Source: Terriglobales bacterium
GTDB taxonomy: Bacteria > Acidobacteriota > Terriglobia > Terriglobales > Acidobacteriaceae
Reading direction: 5' to 3'
Length of the DNA: 64,000 nt
NCBI GenBank assembly: GCA_035561515.1
Contig: DATMXP010000004.1
Location: 25,135-89,134, forward strand
Made by a program: the position numbers and the translations under genes
Part shown: positions 18,247 through 27,017 of the stretch, in pieces
Layout: each line of letters opens with the position of its first letter
Position numbering within the stretch: the first letter of the stretch is position 1
Notes under the pieces: generated by a model
The model's database searches: none
What the model was told of the DNA's origin: nothing
Seen by the model: only the letters and a program-made list of their open reading frames with translations

Positions 18247-19146
18247 ATGGACCAGCACGGGTGGCTGAGCGAGCAATTTGAAGAGAACCGGTCACGGCTG
18301 CGTGGATTGGCGTACCGGATGCTCGGCTCTCTACCCGAAGCCGAGGACGCTGTCCAGGAAGCGTGGCTGCGTCTGAACCGCGTCGATGCGGGCTCTGTTG
18401 AGAATCTGGGCGGCTGGTTGACGACTGTAGTTTCGCGCGTGTGTCTGGACATGCTGCGCTCACGAAAATCGCGGCGTGAAGATCCGATCGAAGGACAGGC
18501 GATTGAGCCGAGTACCCTTCGCGGGAAAGGCGAGGATCCTGAAAGTGAAGCCGTGCTGGCGGATTCAGTTGGGGTGGCGTTGCTTGTGGTGCTAAATACA
18601 CTGTCGCCTGCCGAGCGGCTTGTCTTTGTTTTGCACGATCTGTTCGCCATACCGTTCGACGAGATAGCGGCCATCATGGGACGTTCACCGGCGGCGGCGA
18701 AACAGCTCGCGAGCCGAGCGCGCCGGCGGGTGCAGGGATCGCCAGCGCCGTCGGACGCAGACCGGGTTCGGCAGCGGAAAGTGGTGGACGCATTTTTGAG
18801 GGCAGCCCGTTCAGGCGACCTCGAAGGCCTACTCGCGGTGCTCGATCCGGACGCTGCCATTCGTATCGATGGCGCAGCGCGTATGGCCGGCGGGGCACCC
18901 GATGCCGCCGACACTCCGCGTGAACTCAGAGGTGCTTCGACGTGGGCAAGGCAGTTTATCGCCCTCTCCCGAGGGCTGCCGGCAGTACACGCGGCGCTCA
19001 TCGATGGATCAGTGGGACTGATTTTGGCGACGGGAGGCAAATTGTCTCGCGCTTTGACCTTCAACTTCAGGAACGACAAGGTTACGCGCATCGAAGTGAT
19101 TGCAGAGCCAGGCCGGCTTCGCGAACTCGACATCGCAGTGCTCTAG
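18247..19146 (+). CDS. ECF41-type (SigJ-like) RNA polymerase sigma factor with SnoaL-like extension
   Basis: A 299-residue sigma factor. Region 2 (LRGLAYRMLGSLPEAEDAVQ, AWLRLNR, GWLTTVVSRVCLDMLRSR) and region 4 (LSPAERLVFVLHDLFAIPF, EIAAIMGRSPAAAKQLASR) are intact. After residue about 180 comes the SnoaL-like domain that replaces an anti-sigma factor in the ECF41 group. The two group motifs in this extension are degenerate: DGGGK appears as DGAAR and NPDKL as EPGRL, so autoregulation by the extension may differ. GGAGGCG lies upstream of the ATG. A probable self-controlled promoter is at 18186-18212. Confidence 0.88.
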   Translation: MDQHGWLSEQFEENRSRLRGLAYRMLGSLPEAEDAVQEAWLRLNRVDAGSVENLGGWLTTVVSRVCLDMLRSRKSRREDPIEGQAIEPSTLRGKGEDPESEAVLADSVGVALLVVLNTLSPAERLVFVLHDLFAIPFDEIAAIMGRSPAAAKQLASRARRRVQGSPAPSDADRVRQRKVVDAFLRAARSGDLEGLLAVLDPDAAIRIDGAARMAGGAPDAADTPRELRGASTWARQFIALSRGLPAVHAALIDGSVGLILATGGKLSRALTFNFRNDKVTRIEVIAEPGRLRELDIAVL

Positions 19147-19278
19147 TCGGTATAGATGCAGCAACTAGCTTTATTTTCAACGCCGGCGCTGCAAACAACA
19201 TCGTGAAATCACAGTAAATCCAGAGCCGGGACCGGGCATACCGCGATCACCGGTCACAGGATTTTTCTTGTTACCTGA

Positions 19279-19308
19279 TTGACATAATCGATTTAGGTAG
19301 GCTAGAGT
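19279..19308 (+). promoter_or_regulatory. Sigma-70-like promoter of the CE15 gene
   Basis: A perfect -35 TTGACA and TAGAGT as -10 (4 of 6) with an 18-bp spacer. The predicted start is near 19315. Confidence 0.6.
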
Positions 19309-19323
19309 TCGTGCGCTCAAGAG

Positions 19324-19344
19324 TTAGTTGTCCTCTCAAACTAA
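19324..19344. promoter_or_regulatory. Operator 1: TTAGTT-N9-AACTAA
   Basis: Perfect 6-bp arms, extending to GTTAGTT/AACTAAC, with a 9-bp spacer, just downstream of the CE15 promoter. This is one of six similarly spaced repeats in the locus. Operators 1 and 2 share AGTTnnCCnCTCAAACTAA; operator 4 keeps TCAAAC. Confidence 0.65.
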
Positions 19345-19562
19345 CACTGAGCGCGTCCGAATTCGCAGGCCAGACCAGATAAACGTAACCAACCGATTCA
19401 ACTGTGCAGGAAAAGCGGTGACGAATTCCGCGGGCCTTCAGTTGCAAGATCGAATTCATTCAGGCTTCGAATAACAAAAGACCGCAATAATCCGGTAACC
19501 GCAACAGGAAACGAATTCAGTCCGCAGTTCCGATGAACTGAGTGAAAACACGAGGAGCGGTT

Positions 19563-21689
19563 ATGAATTTCGCTAAAACAGCCAAATGGGCGATGCGAGC
19601 CATTTTGATGGCTTTTTTACTAACGACGATTACGGGAGTTGCACAGGTGTGCACGGGCATCCCTGATTTTCCTGACAACACTGTGACTGCTACTCAAGAC
19701 CGTGATCACATGATGTGCCAACTCGGCGTTGCGTTCCCGGTGCTTCCAGTCAGGCAGGGAACAGCTTGGCCTTGGAACGATCCAACAGCTCCTACGAACG
19801 CATGGCCTAGAAATCAGGCGGCGCCAGAGGGCAACTGGACTGACGCCCAGGGGCACACAGTCGTACGCACGGCGTGGGGCAACTGGCATACATACGACTC
19901 CGAACCACAATTCAACCCGCCTGCTGACGTTCATTATCCTGATGTCGCCGCGACGTATAAGGGCGGGGCGATGACCGGAGTTGGCGATTATGGACCGGGA
20001 TCGAATCCGCGGTATCCAGACATCGAATTGCTGGAGATGAAGGATGGTACGCCAGTGAGCGTCCGCGAGGATTGGTGGATGAAACGGCGTCCGGAGATTT
20101 TCAATTTTGTTCAGCAGCAGCTGTACGGAACGACTCTGCTTGATTTCAAACCGAATATCACCTGGTCTGTTGTGCCTGCGAATCCAGCGAGCGGCACACA
20201 AAACGGTAGCGATGGACAGCCTTATGCGTACACCGCGAAGGTGATCACAGGCACGATCGATACCTCGAGTTATCCAGCCCTTCGCCACATTCCAAGAATT
20301 ACCGCAACCTGTCGGCTGCCATCGGCGACAATCGGAACCAAAGTGCCAGTTGTGGTTGTTTTCGGTGGCGCTACCGCCTTCCAGTACACCGCTCCTTATG
20401 GGTACGGTGTCTGCGGTTTGTCTCAAACGCAGATTCAGCCTGACAACGGAAATCAAGGCGCATTGTCGAGCTATCTGATTGGATTGAAGAACCAGGGCAA
20501 TTGGAGAAAGCCTGACGATCCCGGCGCACTGGTTGCATGGGCGTGGGGCGTCAGCAGGCTCATCGACTACTTCGAAACCGATCCTGATATCGACGGTGAC
20601 AAAGTTGGAGTTGAAGGCCATTCTCGCAACGGCAAAGCTACTCTTGTGGCTGCAGCATACGATCAGCGTGTCGTTGCTGCTTACCCAAGCTGCGGGGGTT
20701 CGCTGGGCACTTCCTGGGCGCGCCGTGCATACGGTGAGACACTCGACTTCGTTTCCAGTTCATCGAGTGAATATCACTGGGTCACGGGTAACATCATGAA
20801 ATATGCAGGGCCGATTAATCCTTATGGCCCTCGAGAGAACCAGTTTCCGCGTAAGGTCCAGAACCTCGATGTGGACACGCACTCCATGATGTCGCTGATT
20901 GCTCCTCGTGCGGTGTTCACGAACGGCGGCACGGACAATAGCAACGGAAACGGTGATGCGTGGCAGGATCCGCGTGGCATGTATCTGGCCGGCGCTGTTT
21001 CCGGCCCGGTTTGGGAATTCCTTGGATGGCCTGGACAGATCATTCCTGAGGGAACTCTGTTCACGACATCAACCGGGTATGTTTACCCGGCGACGTGCGC
21101 GAACAACACCACTTCGGGACGAAGCGTGTGCGATCCCTCGGCTGAATCAGTGGGCGGAACTCCACCGTTCGATGTTCCGTTCATTGAAGGCACAGTGGGA
21201 TATCGCCGGCACAAGGAAGGTCACACGGATGCTCCTGACTGGCCGAGCTTTGCGCTATTTGCAAACCGGTACTTCAAGGATGCCCGTCCGGTAGTCACAG
21301 CTGACCAGAGCTTCGTCCTCGGAAACGGTCCGATGAATGTGGTCGGTACGGTTGCTGCAACCGATGCTGATGCCGGGGACACTCTTAAAAACTGGCAGGT
21401 GAAGGGCGGAAGCGGTGCTTACACATTCGTCATCGACTCGGACTCGGGGCAGATCACGATCGCGAATGCTTCCGCGATCGACTTTTTCAGCACCCCGAGC
21501 TATTCGCTTACAGTGATGGTGGGAGACGGGAAGCTACCGAGCCACGATCAGACGGTAACGATTGCGATCCCGACGAAGGTTACGATCTGTCACAAGCCGG
21601 GCAAGATCAGCAATACTCTGTCGATTTTGAAGACGTCGGTACCTGATCATCTTGCGCATGGAGATGCGATCGGATCTTGCACTAACTAA
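19563..21689 (+). CDS. Secreted CE15 glucuronoyl methylesterase with C-terminal accessory domains
   Basis: A 708-residue exported enzyme that cleaves ester links between lignin alcohols and 4-O-methylglucuronate on xylan. ATG 19563 is chosen because GAGGAG lies upstream and a signal peptide follows. The serine of the CE15 nucleophile elbow is Ser354 in GHSRNGK; a histidine in YRRHKEGHTDAP near residue 550 is the likely catalytic base. After the catalytic domain come a cadherin-like repeat (about 585-665: VVGTVAATDADAGDTL, YSLTVMVGDG) and a small cysteine-bearing tail (VTICHKPG ... HGDAIGSC) seen in exported proteins of several phyla. It is the first gene of the xylan locus and is followed by a terminator. 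Confidence 0.88.
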   Translation: MNFAKTAKWAMRAILMAFLLTTITGVAQVCTGIPDFPDNTVTATQDRDHMMCQLGVAFPVLPVRQGTAWPWNDPTAPTNAWPRNQAAPEGNWTDAQGHTVVRTAWGNWHTYDSEPQFNPPADVHYPDVAATYKGGAMTGVGDYGPGSNPRYPDIELLEMKDGTPVSVREDWWMKRRPEIFNFVQQQLYGTTLLDFKPNITWSVVPANPASGTQNGSDGQPYAYTAKVITGTIDTSSYPALRHIPRITATCRLPSATIGTKVPVVVVFGGATAFQYTAPYGYGVCGLSQTQIQPDNGNQGALSSYLIGLKNQGNWRKPDDPGALVAWAWGVSRLIDYFETDPDIDGDKVGVEGHSRNGKATLVAAAYDQRVVAAYPSCGGSLGTSWARRAYGETLDFVSSSSSEYHWVTGNIMKYAGPINPYGPRENQFPRKVQNLDVDTHSMMSLIAPRAVFTNGGTDNSNGNGDAWQDPRGMYLAGAVSGPVWEFLGWPGQIIPEGTLFTTSTGYVYPATCANNTTSGRSVCDPSAESVGGTPPFDVPFIEGTVGYRRHKEGHTDAPDWPSFALFANRYFKDARPVVTADQSFVLGNGPMNVVGTVAATDADAGDTLKNWQVKGGSGAYTFVIDSDSGQITIANASAIDFFSTPSYSLTVMVGDGKLPSHDQTVTIAIPTKVTICHKPGKISNTLSILKTSVPDHLAHGDAIGSCTN

Positions 21690-21708
21690 TGTGCAATTAC
21701 TCACTGCG

Positions 21709-21745
21709 AGAGGGCTGGCCAAGTGTCAGCCCTCTTTTCTTTTGG
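21709..21745 (+). terminator. Rho-independent terminator of the CE15 gene
   Basis: The stem GAGGGCTG / CAGCCCTC has a 9-base loop and is followed by TTTTCTTTT. Confidence 0.9.
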
Positions 21746-21814
21746 TACGGTTTTTCACGACGTACTTGCGAATGATGTCCTCCTGAAGATGTTGCTCCCG
21801 AGACTTCGAGAGTG

Positions 21815-21823
21815 TGATATAGT
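21815..21823 (+). promoter_or_regulatory. Extended -10 promoter of the GH3-transporter-GH10 operon
   Basis: TGA-TATAGT is an extended -10 element; no good -35 is present at 16-18 bp. It overlaps the left arm of operator 2, so a bound repressor would block RNA polymerase. Confidence 0.55.
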
Positions 21824-21839
21824 TCACCGCTCAAACTAA
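21819..21839. promoter_or_regulatory. Operator 2: ATAGTT-N9-AACTAA
   Basis: Five of six positions pair between the arms, with a 9-bp spacer. Ten consecutive bases (CTCAAACTAA) are identical to operator 1. It overlaps the -10 of the following operon. Confidence 0.65.
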
Positions 21840-21903
21840 GTACAGCACAAAACTTGCTGCAAATTTCTCGAGAGTTCATAGTTCTTTGCCGAAGGACGCC
21901 ATT

Positions 21904-24237
21904 GTGAGAACTACTGCGAAGCCATTATCTAAACCTGCAAAGCCGAAGAAGACATCCGATCCCGCATATAAAAATCCGAAACTGTCCGCATCACAGCGCG
22001 TGAAAGACCTGCTCTCCCGCATGACGGTGGAAGAGAAGGCTGCCCAGATGATCTGCTACTGGCTGAAGAAAGCAGAGACTCTGGTGGACGCCGAGGGGAA
22101 CTTCGATCCCAAAAAGGCAAAAGCCGCCTTTAAAGCTGGGCACGGGCTGGGCCAGGTAGGCCGTCCGAGCGACGCGGGTAAAGGCAAGAATGCTCGCAGC
22201 ATGGCGGAACTTACGAACGCGATCCAGAAGTTCTTTCTCGAGAACAGCCGGCTTGGAATTCCCGTGATTTTTCATGAGGAGTGCCTGCACGGGCATGCGG
22301 CAGTGGACGGAACGAGCTTTCCGCAGCCGATCGGATTGGGCGCGACCTTCAATCCGCAACTGGTGGAAGATCTGTTCGCCATGACGGCGGAAGAGGCCCG
22401 GCTGCGCGGCACACACCAGGCGCTGACACCGGTGGTGGACGTTGCGCGAGATCCGAGGTGGGGCCGGGTGGAAGAGACGTATGGCGAAGATCCCTACCTG
22501 GTTTCGCGGTTGGGAATCGCCGCGGTGAAGGGCTTCCAGGGCGATGCCAAGTTCAACAACAAGAATCGAGTAATCGCGACATTGAAGCATTTCGCGGGGC
22601 ACGGGCAGCCTGAGTCAGGCATGAATTGTGCGCCGGCGAACGTGTCGATGAGAGTACTGCGTGAAACCTTCTTGTACACATTCAAGGAGGCGCTCGATAA
22701 AGCAGGCGCCATCAGCGTGATGGCTTCTTACAACGAGATTGACGGCATCCCATCGCACGCAAACAAGTGGCTTCTGCAAGATGTACTTCGGAAGGAGTGG
22801 GGCTTCAAAGGTTTTGTTGTATCCGATTACTACGCCATCTGGGAGATGACCTATCGGCCCGACACGCACGGACACTTCGTGGCGAAGGACAAGAAAGAAG
22901 CGTGCAAGCTCGCAGTTGAAGCGGGAGTAAATATCGAGTTGCCGGATCCCGACTGCTATCTGCACCTGATCGAGTTGGTGAAGAAGGGCGTGCTGAAGGA
23001 ATCGCAACTCGATGATCTGGTTGCACCGATGCTGCTCTGGAAGTTCCAAATGGGATTGTTTGAAGATCCGTACGTGGATCCGGATGAGGCGGACCGGGTG
23101 GTGGGATCGGAGCCGAATCGAAAACTGGCACTCCAGGCTGCACGAGAAACGATCACCCTGTTGAAGAACGATGGCAACGTCGCTCCATTGAATCTGGACA
23201 AGCTCAAAACAATTGCTGTGATAGGGCCCAATGCGAACCGCACCTTGCTAGGCGGGTATAGCGGGGTTCCAAAGCAGGAAGTGACAGTTCTGGAAGGGAT
23301 CAAAGCGTGCGTAGGGAACAAGGCACAGGTTCTCTACAGCGAAGGGTGCAAGATCACGCGTGGCGGCTCATGGAACCAGGATGACGTGGTTCCGAGCGAT
23401 CCGGAAGAGGACCGTAAGCAAATTGCCGAAGCCGTCGACGTGGCGAAGAAGTCCGACGTGATCGTGCTGGCGATTGGTGGAAACGAGCAGACTTCGCGGG
23501 AAGCGTGGTCACTGAAGCATATGGGCGACCGCACGAACCTGGACCTGATTGGAAGGCAGGACGAGTTGGTGAAGGCGATGGTCGAGACAGGGAAGCCCGT
23601 CATCGTGTTTTTGTTTCATGGGCGTCCGAACTCGATCAATTACATCAGTCAGAATGTGCCCGCGATATTCGAGTGCTGGTACCTAGGACAAGAATGCGGC
23701 ACCGCAGTGGCGGAGGTGCTGTTTGGAGATTTCAACCCGGGAGGAAAGTTGCCGATCAGCGTCCCGCGTTCTGCTGGGCATCTGCCGGTCTTCTACAACT
23801 ACAAGCCGTCTGCGCGGCGAGGCTACCTGTTCGATGACGTCACGCCTTTATATCCGTTCGGGTACGGGCTGAGCTATACAACATTCGAATTGAAGAACGT
23901 GAGACTGGCGAAGAAGAGGATTGCCAAAGACGGCTCAACCCGAGTGGCGGTGGACGTAACAAACACCGGTAAGCACGAGGGAACAGAAGTGGTACAGATG
24001 TACATCCGAGACATCGTCAGCTCCGTCACCAGGCCTGTTAAGGAACTGAAAGGTTTTGCAAAGATCTCATTGAAGCCGGGCGAAACGAAAACTGTGGACT
24101 TGGACATCACGCCGGAACTGCTTAAGTTCTGGGACGTGAATATGAAGTACGTGGTCGAACCCGGAGAATTTGAAGTCATGGTCGGAACGTCGTCACGCGA
24201 TCAGGACCTCCAAAAGGTAGTCCTGCAGGTGATCTAA
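21904..24237 (+). CDS. GH3 beta-xylosidase/beta-glucosidase, apparently cytoplasmic
   Basis: A 777-residue glycoside hydrolase family 3 enzyme without a signal peptide, suited to splitting imported xylo-oligosaccharides inside the cell. GTG 21904 is chosen because AAGGA lies seven bases before it; a TTG at 21886 has no such site. The (beta/alpha)8 domain contains VTLKH-type KHFAGHGQPESG, and the nucleophile Asp308 lies in VVSDYYAIWEM. The alpha/beta sandwich and the fibronectin-III-like C-terminal domain (VAVDVTNTGKHEGTEVVQMYI) complete the family length. It heads an operon with the GPH transporter and GH10 xylanase. Xylosidase activity is inferred from context. Confidence 0.9.
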   Translation: MRTTAKPLSKPAKPKKTSDPAYKNPKLSASQRVKDLLSRMTVEEKAAQMICYWLKKAETLVDAEGNFDPKKAKAAFKAGHGLGQVGRPSDAGKGKNARSMAELTNAIQKFFLENSRLGIPVIFHEECLHGHAAVDGTSFPQPIGLGATFNPQLVEDLFAMTAEEARLRGTHQALTPVVDVARDPRWGRVEETYGEDPYLVSRLGIAAVKGFQGDAKFNNKNRVIATLKHFAGHGQPESGMNCAPANVSMRVLRETFLYTFKEALDKAGAISVMASYNEIDGIPSHANKWLLQDVLRKEWGFKGFVVSDYYAIWEMTYRPDTHGHFVAKDKKEACKLAVEAGVNIELPDPDCYLHLIELVKKGVLKESQLDDLVAPMLLWKFQMGLFEDPYVDPDEADRVVGSEPNRKLALQAARETITLLKNDGNVAPLNLDKLKTIAVIGPNANRTLLGGYSGVPKQEVTVLEGIKACVGNKAQVLYSEGCKITRGGSWNQDDVVPSDPEEDRKQIAEAVDVAKKSDVIVLAIGGNEQTSREAWSLKHMGDRTNLDLIGRQDELVKAMVETGKPVIVFLFHGRPNSINYISQNVPAIFECWYLGQECGTAVAEVLFGDFNPGGKLPISVPRSAGHLPVFYNYKPSARRGYLFDDVTPLYPFGYGLSYTTFELKNVRLAKKRIAKDGSTRVAVDVTNTGKHEGTEVVQMYIRDIVSSVTRPVKELKGFAKISLKPGETKTVDLDITPELLKFWDVNMKYVVEPGEFEVMVGTSSRDQDLQKVVLQVI

Positions 24238-24257
24238 GAAATAGTGAGGCCAATGAA

Positions 24258-25766
24258 ATGGCTGAGAGCGTTCAGAAGTTAGCAGTGAGAGAAAAGGCTG
24301 GATACGCGTGCGCGGACATCGCGACGAACTTCTTCTTCCAGTCAATGATTCTTTATCAAACCCGTTTTTATACCGACACAGTTGGGCTTTCCGCAGTGGC
24401 AGTTGGCTCAATGTTCCTGGTGCTTCGACTTGCGGATGCTGTGTTCGACCCCATCATTGGAGCGCTTTCGGATCGTACCAATACGCGGTGGGGCAAATTC
24501 CGGCCCTGGGTTCTGTTTACCGCAGTGCCATTCGGCTTGGTGTTCTGGCTAGTTTATGTAACCCCGAATGTCGGCACACAAGGGAAACTGATTTATGCGT
24601 ACATCACTTACACGCTGGTGATGATGCTCTACTCCGCGAATAACACGCCCTATTCAGCCCTTATGGGTGTGATGACTCCGGATGCCAGTGAGCGAAGCGC
24701 AATTGCGAGCTACCGATTCGTGGGCGCGCTGGTCGGCCAGTTCTTGATTCAGGCACTACCTCTTCCGCTGGTTGCCAAATTGGGCCAGGGAGATTCAGCA
24801 AAGGGTTGGGCCATGACGATGGCCATCTTCGCGGGCTGCATCGTTGTGCTGAACCTGATCACGTTCGCGAGCACGCGAGAACGGGTTATCCCGGATCCGA
24901 GGCAGAAATCATCGATCAAAGCCGACCTCAAGAACGTATTTACGTGCGAGCCGTGGATTGTGATGTTCGTGCTCACGCTTCTGGTATTTACGATGCTTGT
25001 CGTGCGCGGTAGTTCATCGAACTACATGTTTACCTACTATCTCGATCAAGCACATCTGAAAGGTGTCTTGGAGTCGATCGGCTTGGCAGGTGGTGATCCG
25101 GCTTCTATCGGCGGCTTTAAGTCTGTGCTGAACTCACTTGGGTTGCTGATTGCTCCTGACGGCTCCAATGCGGCGGCAGTCGGACTCAGCCTCTATTTCG
25201 TAATCGGCAGCATTATCCAGATCCCGGGAATCATTCTTTCGAAGCCGCTTGCGGACCGTTTCGGCAAGAAGGCGGTATTCCTGATCGGAGCGTTCATCAC
25301 CACTCTCGCCACTGCCGGCGTTTTCCTGGCTTCACCGACATCGATTGGGCAGATGTACTTCTGGAGCGTGCTTTGGGCAGTCGGCTGGGGGCCAACTGTT
25401 CCTCTGCTCTGGGTGATGATTGCCGATGTTGCCGACTACTCGGAGTGGAAGACGTATCGCCGGGCTACCGGATTCATGTACGCAGGTATCCTGTTTGCGT
25501 TAAAAGCGGGACTCAGTCTCGGCGGCGCATTGAGCGCGTGGATCATCAATGCTTACGGATATGTTCCGAACCTTCAACAGACCGAGCGCGCATTGCTGGG
25601 AATTCGTCTCGGGGCGAGCCTCTATCCTGCGCTGGCGCTTTGCGTTGTGCTAGTTTGCCTGGTGCTTTACCCGATCGGCAAAGAGCTGAATATCCGCATA
25701 CAGAACGAGTTGATGGAGCGGCGCAAGGCCTACATGGGTGACACGCTTCCTACGACGAGTTCATAG
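24258..25766 (+). CDS. GPH-family sugar:cation symporter (XynP/MelB-like)
   Basis: A 502-residue major-facilitator-type carrier with about 12 transmembrane helices. The family signature is near the start of the first cytoplasmic loop: LADAVFDPIIGALSDRTNTRWGKFRPW. This places it in the glycoside-pentoside-hexuronide group. Located between a cytoplasmic GH3 and a GH10 xylanase, it most likely imports xylo-oligosaccharides or xylosides with H+ or Na+. The ATG at 24258 starts 20 bases after the GH3 stop, and its own stop overlaps the ribosome binding site of the GH10 gene. Confidence 0.92.
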   Translation: MAESVQKLAVREKAGYACADIATNFFFQSMILYQTRFYTDTVGLSAVAVGSMFLVLRLADAVFDPIIGALSDRTNTRWGKFRPWVLFTAVPFGLVFWLVYVTPNVGTQGKLIYAYITYTLVMMLYSANNTPYSALMGVMTPDASERSAIASYRFVGALVGQFLIQALPLPLVAKLGQGDSAKGWAMTMAIFAGCIVVLNLITFASTRERVIPDPRQKSSIKADLKNVFTCEPWIVMFVLTLLVFTMLVVRGSSSNYMFTYYLDQAHLKGVLESIGLAGGDPASIGGFKSVLNSLGLLIAPDGSNAAAVGLSLYFVIGSIIQIPGIILSKPLADRFGKKAVFLIGAFITTLATAGVFLASPTSIGQMYFWSVLWAVGWGPTVPLLWVMIADVADYSEWKTYRRATGFMYAGILFALKAGLSLGGALSAWIINAYGYVPNLQQTERALLGIRLGASLYPALALCVVLVCLVLYPIGKELNIRIQNELMERRKAYMGDTLPTTSS

Positions 25767-25775
25767 GAGCAATCA

Positions 25776-26909
25776 TTGGCCATGATGAGACAACTTACTT
25801 TTGCAATGCTGTTGCTTGGAGTGATTGTCAGCGCCGATGCGCAGACAACATTAAAGTCAGCATTTAAGGACACATTCCTCGTGGGCGCCGCGATGAATCG
25901 CGCGCAGATCTTCGAGGAGCCAGGAAGCGGATCTGCAATCATCAAGGAACAATTCAACTCGATCACCCCGGAAAACATTCTGAAATGGGAACGAGTACAT
26001 CCGAAGCCGGAAGAGTACGATTTTGCGGCGGCGGATCGGTTTGTGGAGTTCGGCACGAAGAACAAGATGTTCATGGTCGGTCACACGCTTGTGTGGCACA
26101 ACCAGACGCCGAAATGGGTGTTCGAGGACGAGAAGGGAAATCCGTTAACTCGAGACGCTTTACTCAAGCGAATGCGGGATCACATCCATACGGTGGTTGG
26201 CCGCTACAAAGGGAAGATCAACGGATGGGATGTAGTTAACGAAGCTCTGAATGAAGACGGCACGCTTCGGCAATCGAAGTGGATGACTATTATCGGTGAG
26301 GATTACATTGCGCAGGCGTTCAAGTTTGCGCATGAAGCGGACCCAAAGGCCGAGTTGTACTACAACGACTTCTCTCTCGAGAATGAAGCAAAGAGAAATG
26401 GTGCCATTGCCCTGCTGAAGAAACTCAAGGCGCAAGGGGTGCCAGTGACAGCCGTCGGACTCCAGGGCCATAACGATCTCGAGTGGCCGACCGTTGAGCA
26501 GCAGGATGCCACCATCGCCGCCTTCAGGGCGATCGGGTTGAAGGTTGCGATCACGGAACTGGATATCGATGTATTGCCACGTCCTCCGCAGCAGGCTTCC
26601 GGTGACGCCGAAGTCACGAGGAGCATGCAGGCGACTCCGCAACTCAATCCCTATACGAATGGTTTGCCGGATTCTGTGCAGCAGGCGCTGGCAAAACGGT
26701 ATGCCGATCTGTTCGGTATTTACTACAAATATCGTGGCACTGTGGACAGGGTCACGTTCTGGGGCGTCACCGATAAGGAGTCCTGGAAGAACAATTGGCC
26801 CATCCGCGGCAGGACGAACTACCCGTTGCTTTTCGATCGTGAAGGCAAACCAAAAGCAGCCTTTGATTCAGTAATCAAGACCGCGAATCGCAAATCGGCA
26901 CATCACTAA
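25776..26909 (+). CDS. GH10 endo-1,4-beta-xylanase
   Basis: A 377-residue secreted xylanase that cuts the xylan backbone. The acid/base is Glu156 in WDVVNEAL and the nucleophile Glu261 in AITELDID; WHNQTP and the tryptophan-rich C-terminal WGVTDKESW are also family hallmarks. The likely start is TTG 25776 because AGGAG, overlapping the stop of the transporter gene, lies six bases before it; ATG 25782 and 25785 are close alternatives. A signal peptide (LTFAMLLLGVIVSADAQ) follows. It has no carbohydrate-binding module. It is the third gene of its operon. Confidence 0.95.
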   Translation: MAMMRQLTFAMLLLGVIVSADAQTTLKSAFKDTFLVGAAMNRAQIFEEPGSGSAIIKEQFNSITPENILKWERVHPKPEEYDFAAADRFVEFGTKNKMFMVGHTLVWHNQTPKWVFEDEKGNPLTRDALLKRMRDHIHTVVGRYKGKINGWDVVNEALNEDGTLRQSKWMTIIGEDYIAQAFKFAHEADPKAELYYNDFSLENEAKRNGAIALLKKLKAQGVPVTAVGLQGHNDLEWPTVEQQDATIAAFRAIGLKVAITELDIDVLPRPPQQASGDAEVTRSMQATPQLNPYTNGLPDSVQQALAKRYADLFGIYYKYRGTVDRVTFWGVTDKESWKNNWPIRGRTNYPLLFDREGKPKAAFDSVIKTANRKSAHH

Positions 26910-26918
26910 AAGCGAGTT

Positions 26919-26977
26919 CCGTGAGCACTTCGACGAGAGGTGCTCACGGACGAGACTCGGCTCAGCTTCCGAGCCGA
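26919..26977 (+). other. Two strong hairpins between GH10 and GH3 genes
   Basis: CCGTGAGCAC/GTGCTCACGG (10-bp stem, 26919-26949) is followed by TCGGCTC/GAGCCGA (26957-26977). Neither has a T tract. They may protect the 3' end of the upstream mRNA or reduce read-through into the next gene. Confidence 0.5.
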
Positions 26978-27017
26978 TCGGCCCTCCGGTTCATCATTTC
27001 GACTTTCGGTGAGGAAA

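Larger units (their letters stand above)
19147..19562. other. 416-bp regulatory region upstream of the CE15 esterase
   Basis: No gene. It holds a sigma-70-like promoter (19279-19308), an operator-like inverted repeat 15 bases after the -10 (19324-19344), and a leader of about 250 nt before the CE15 start. The leader has three GAATTC sites and no recognised riboswitch. Confidence 0.6.

Noticed and set aside
18204..19133. 309-codon minus-strand ORF opposite the ECF sigma gene
   Set aside because: It is serine/arginine-rich and low-complexity, while the plus strand has clear sigma regions 2 and 4.
19620..20621. 333-codon minus-strand ORF opposite the CE15 gene
   Set aside because: No recognisable motif; the plus strand has a signal peptide and the CE15 serine motif.
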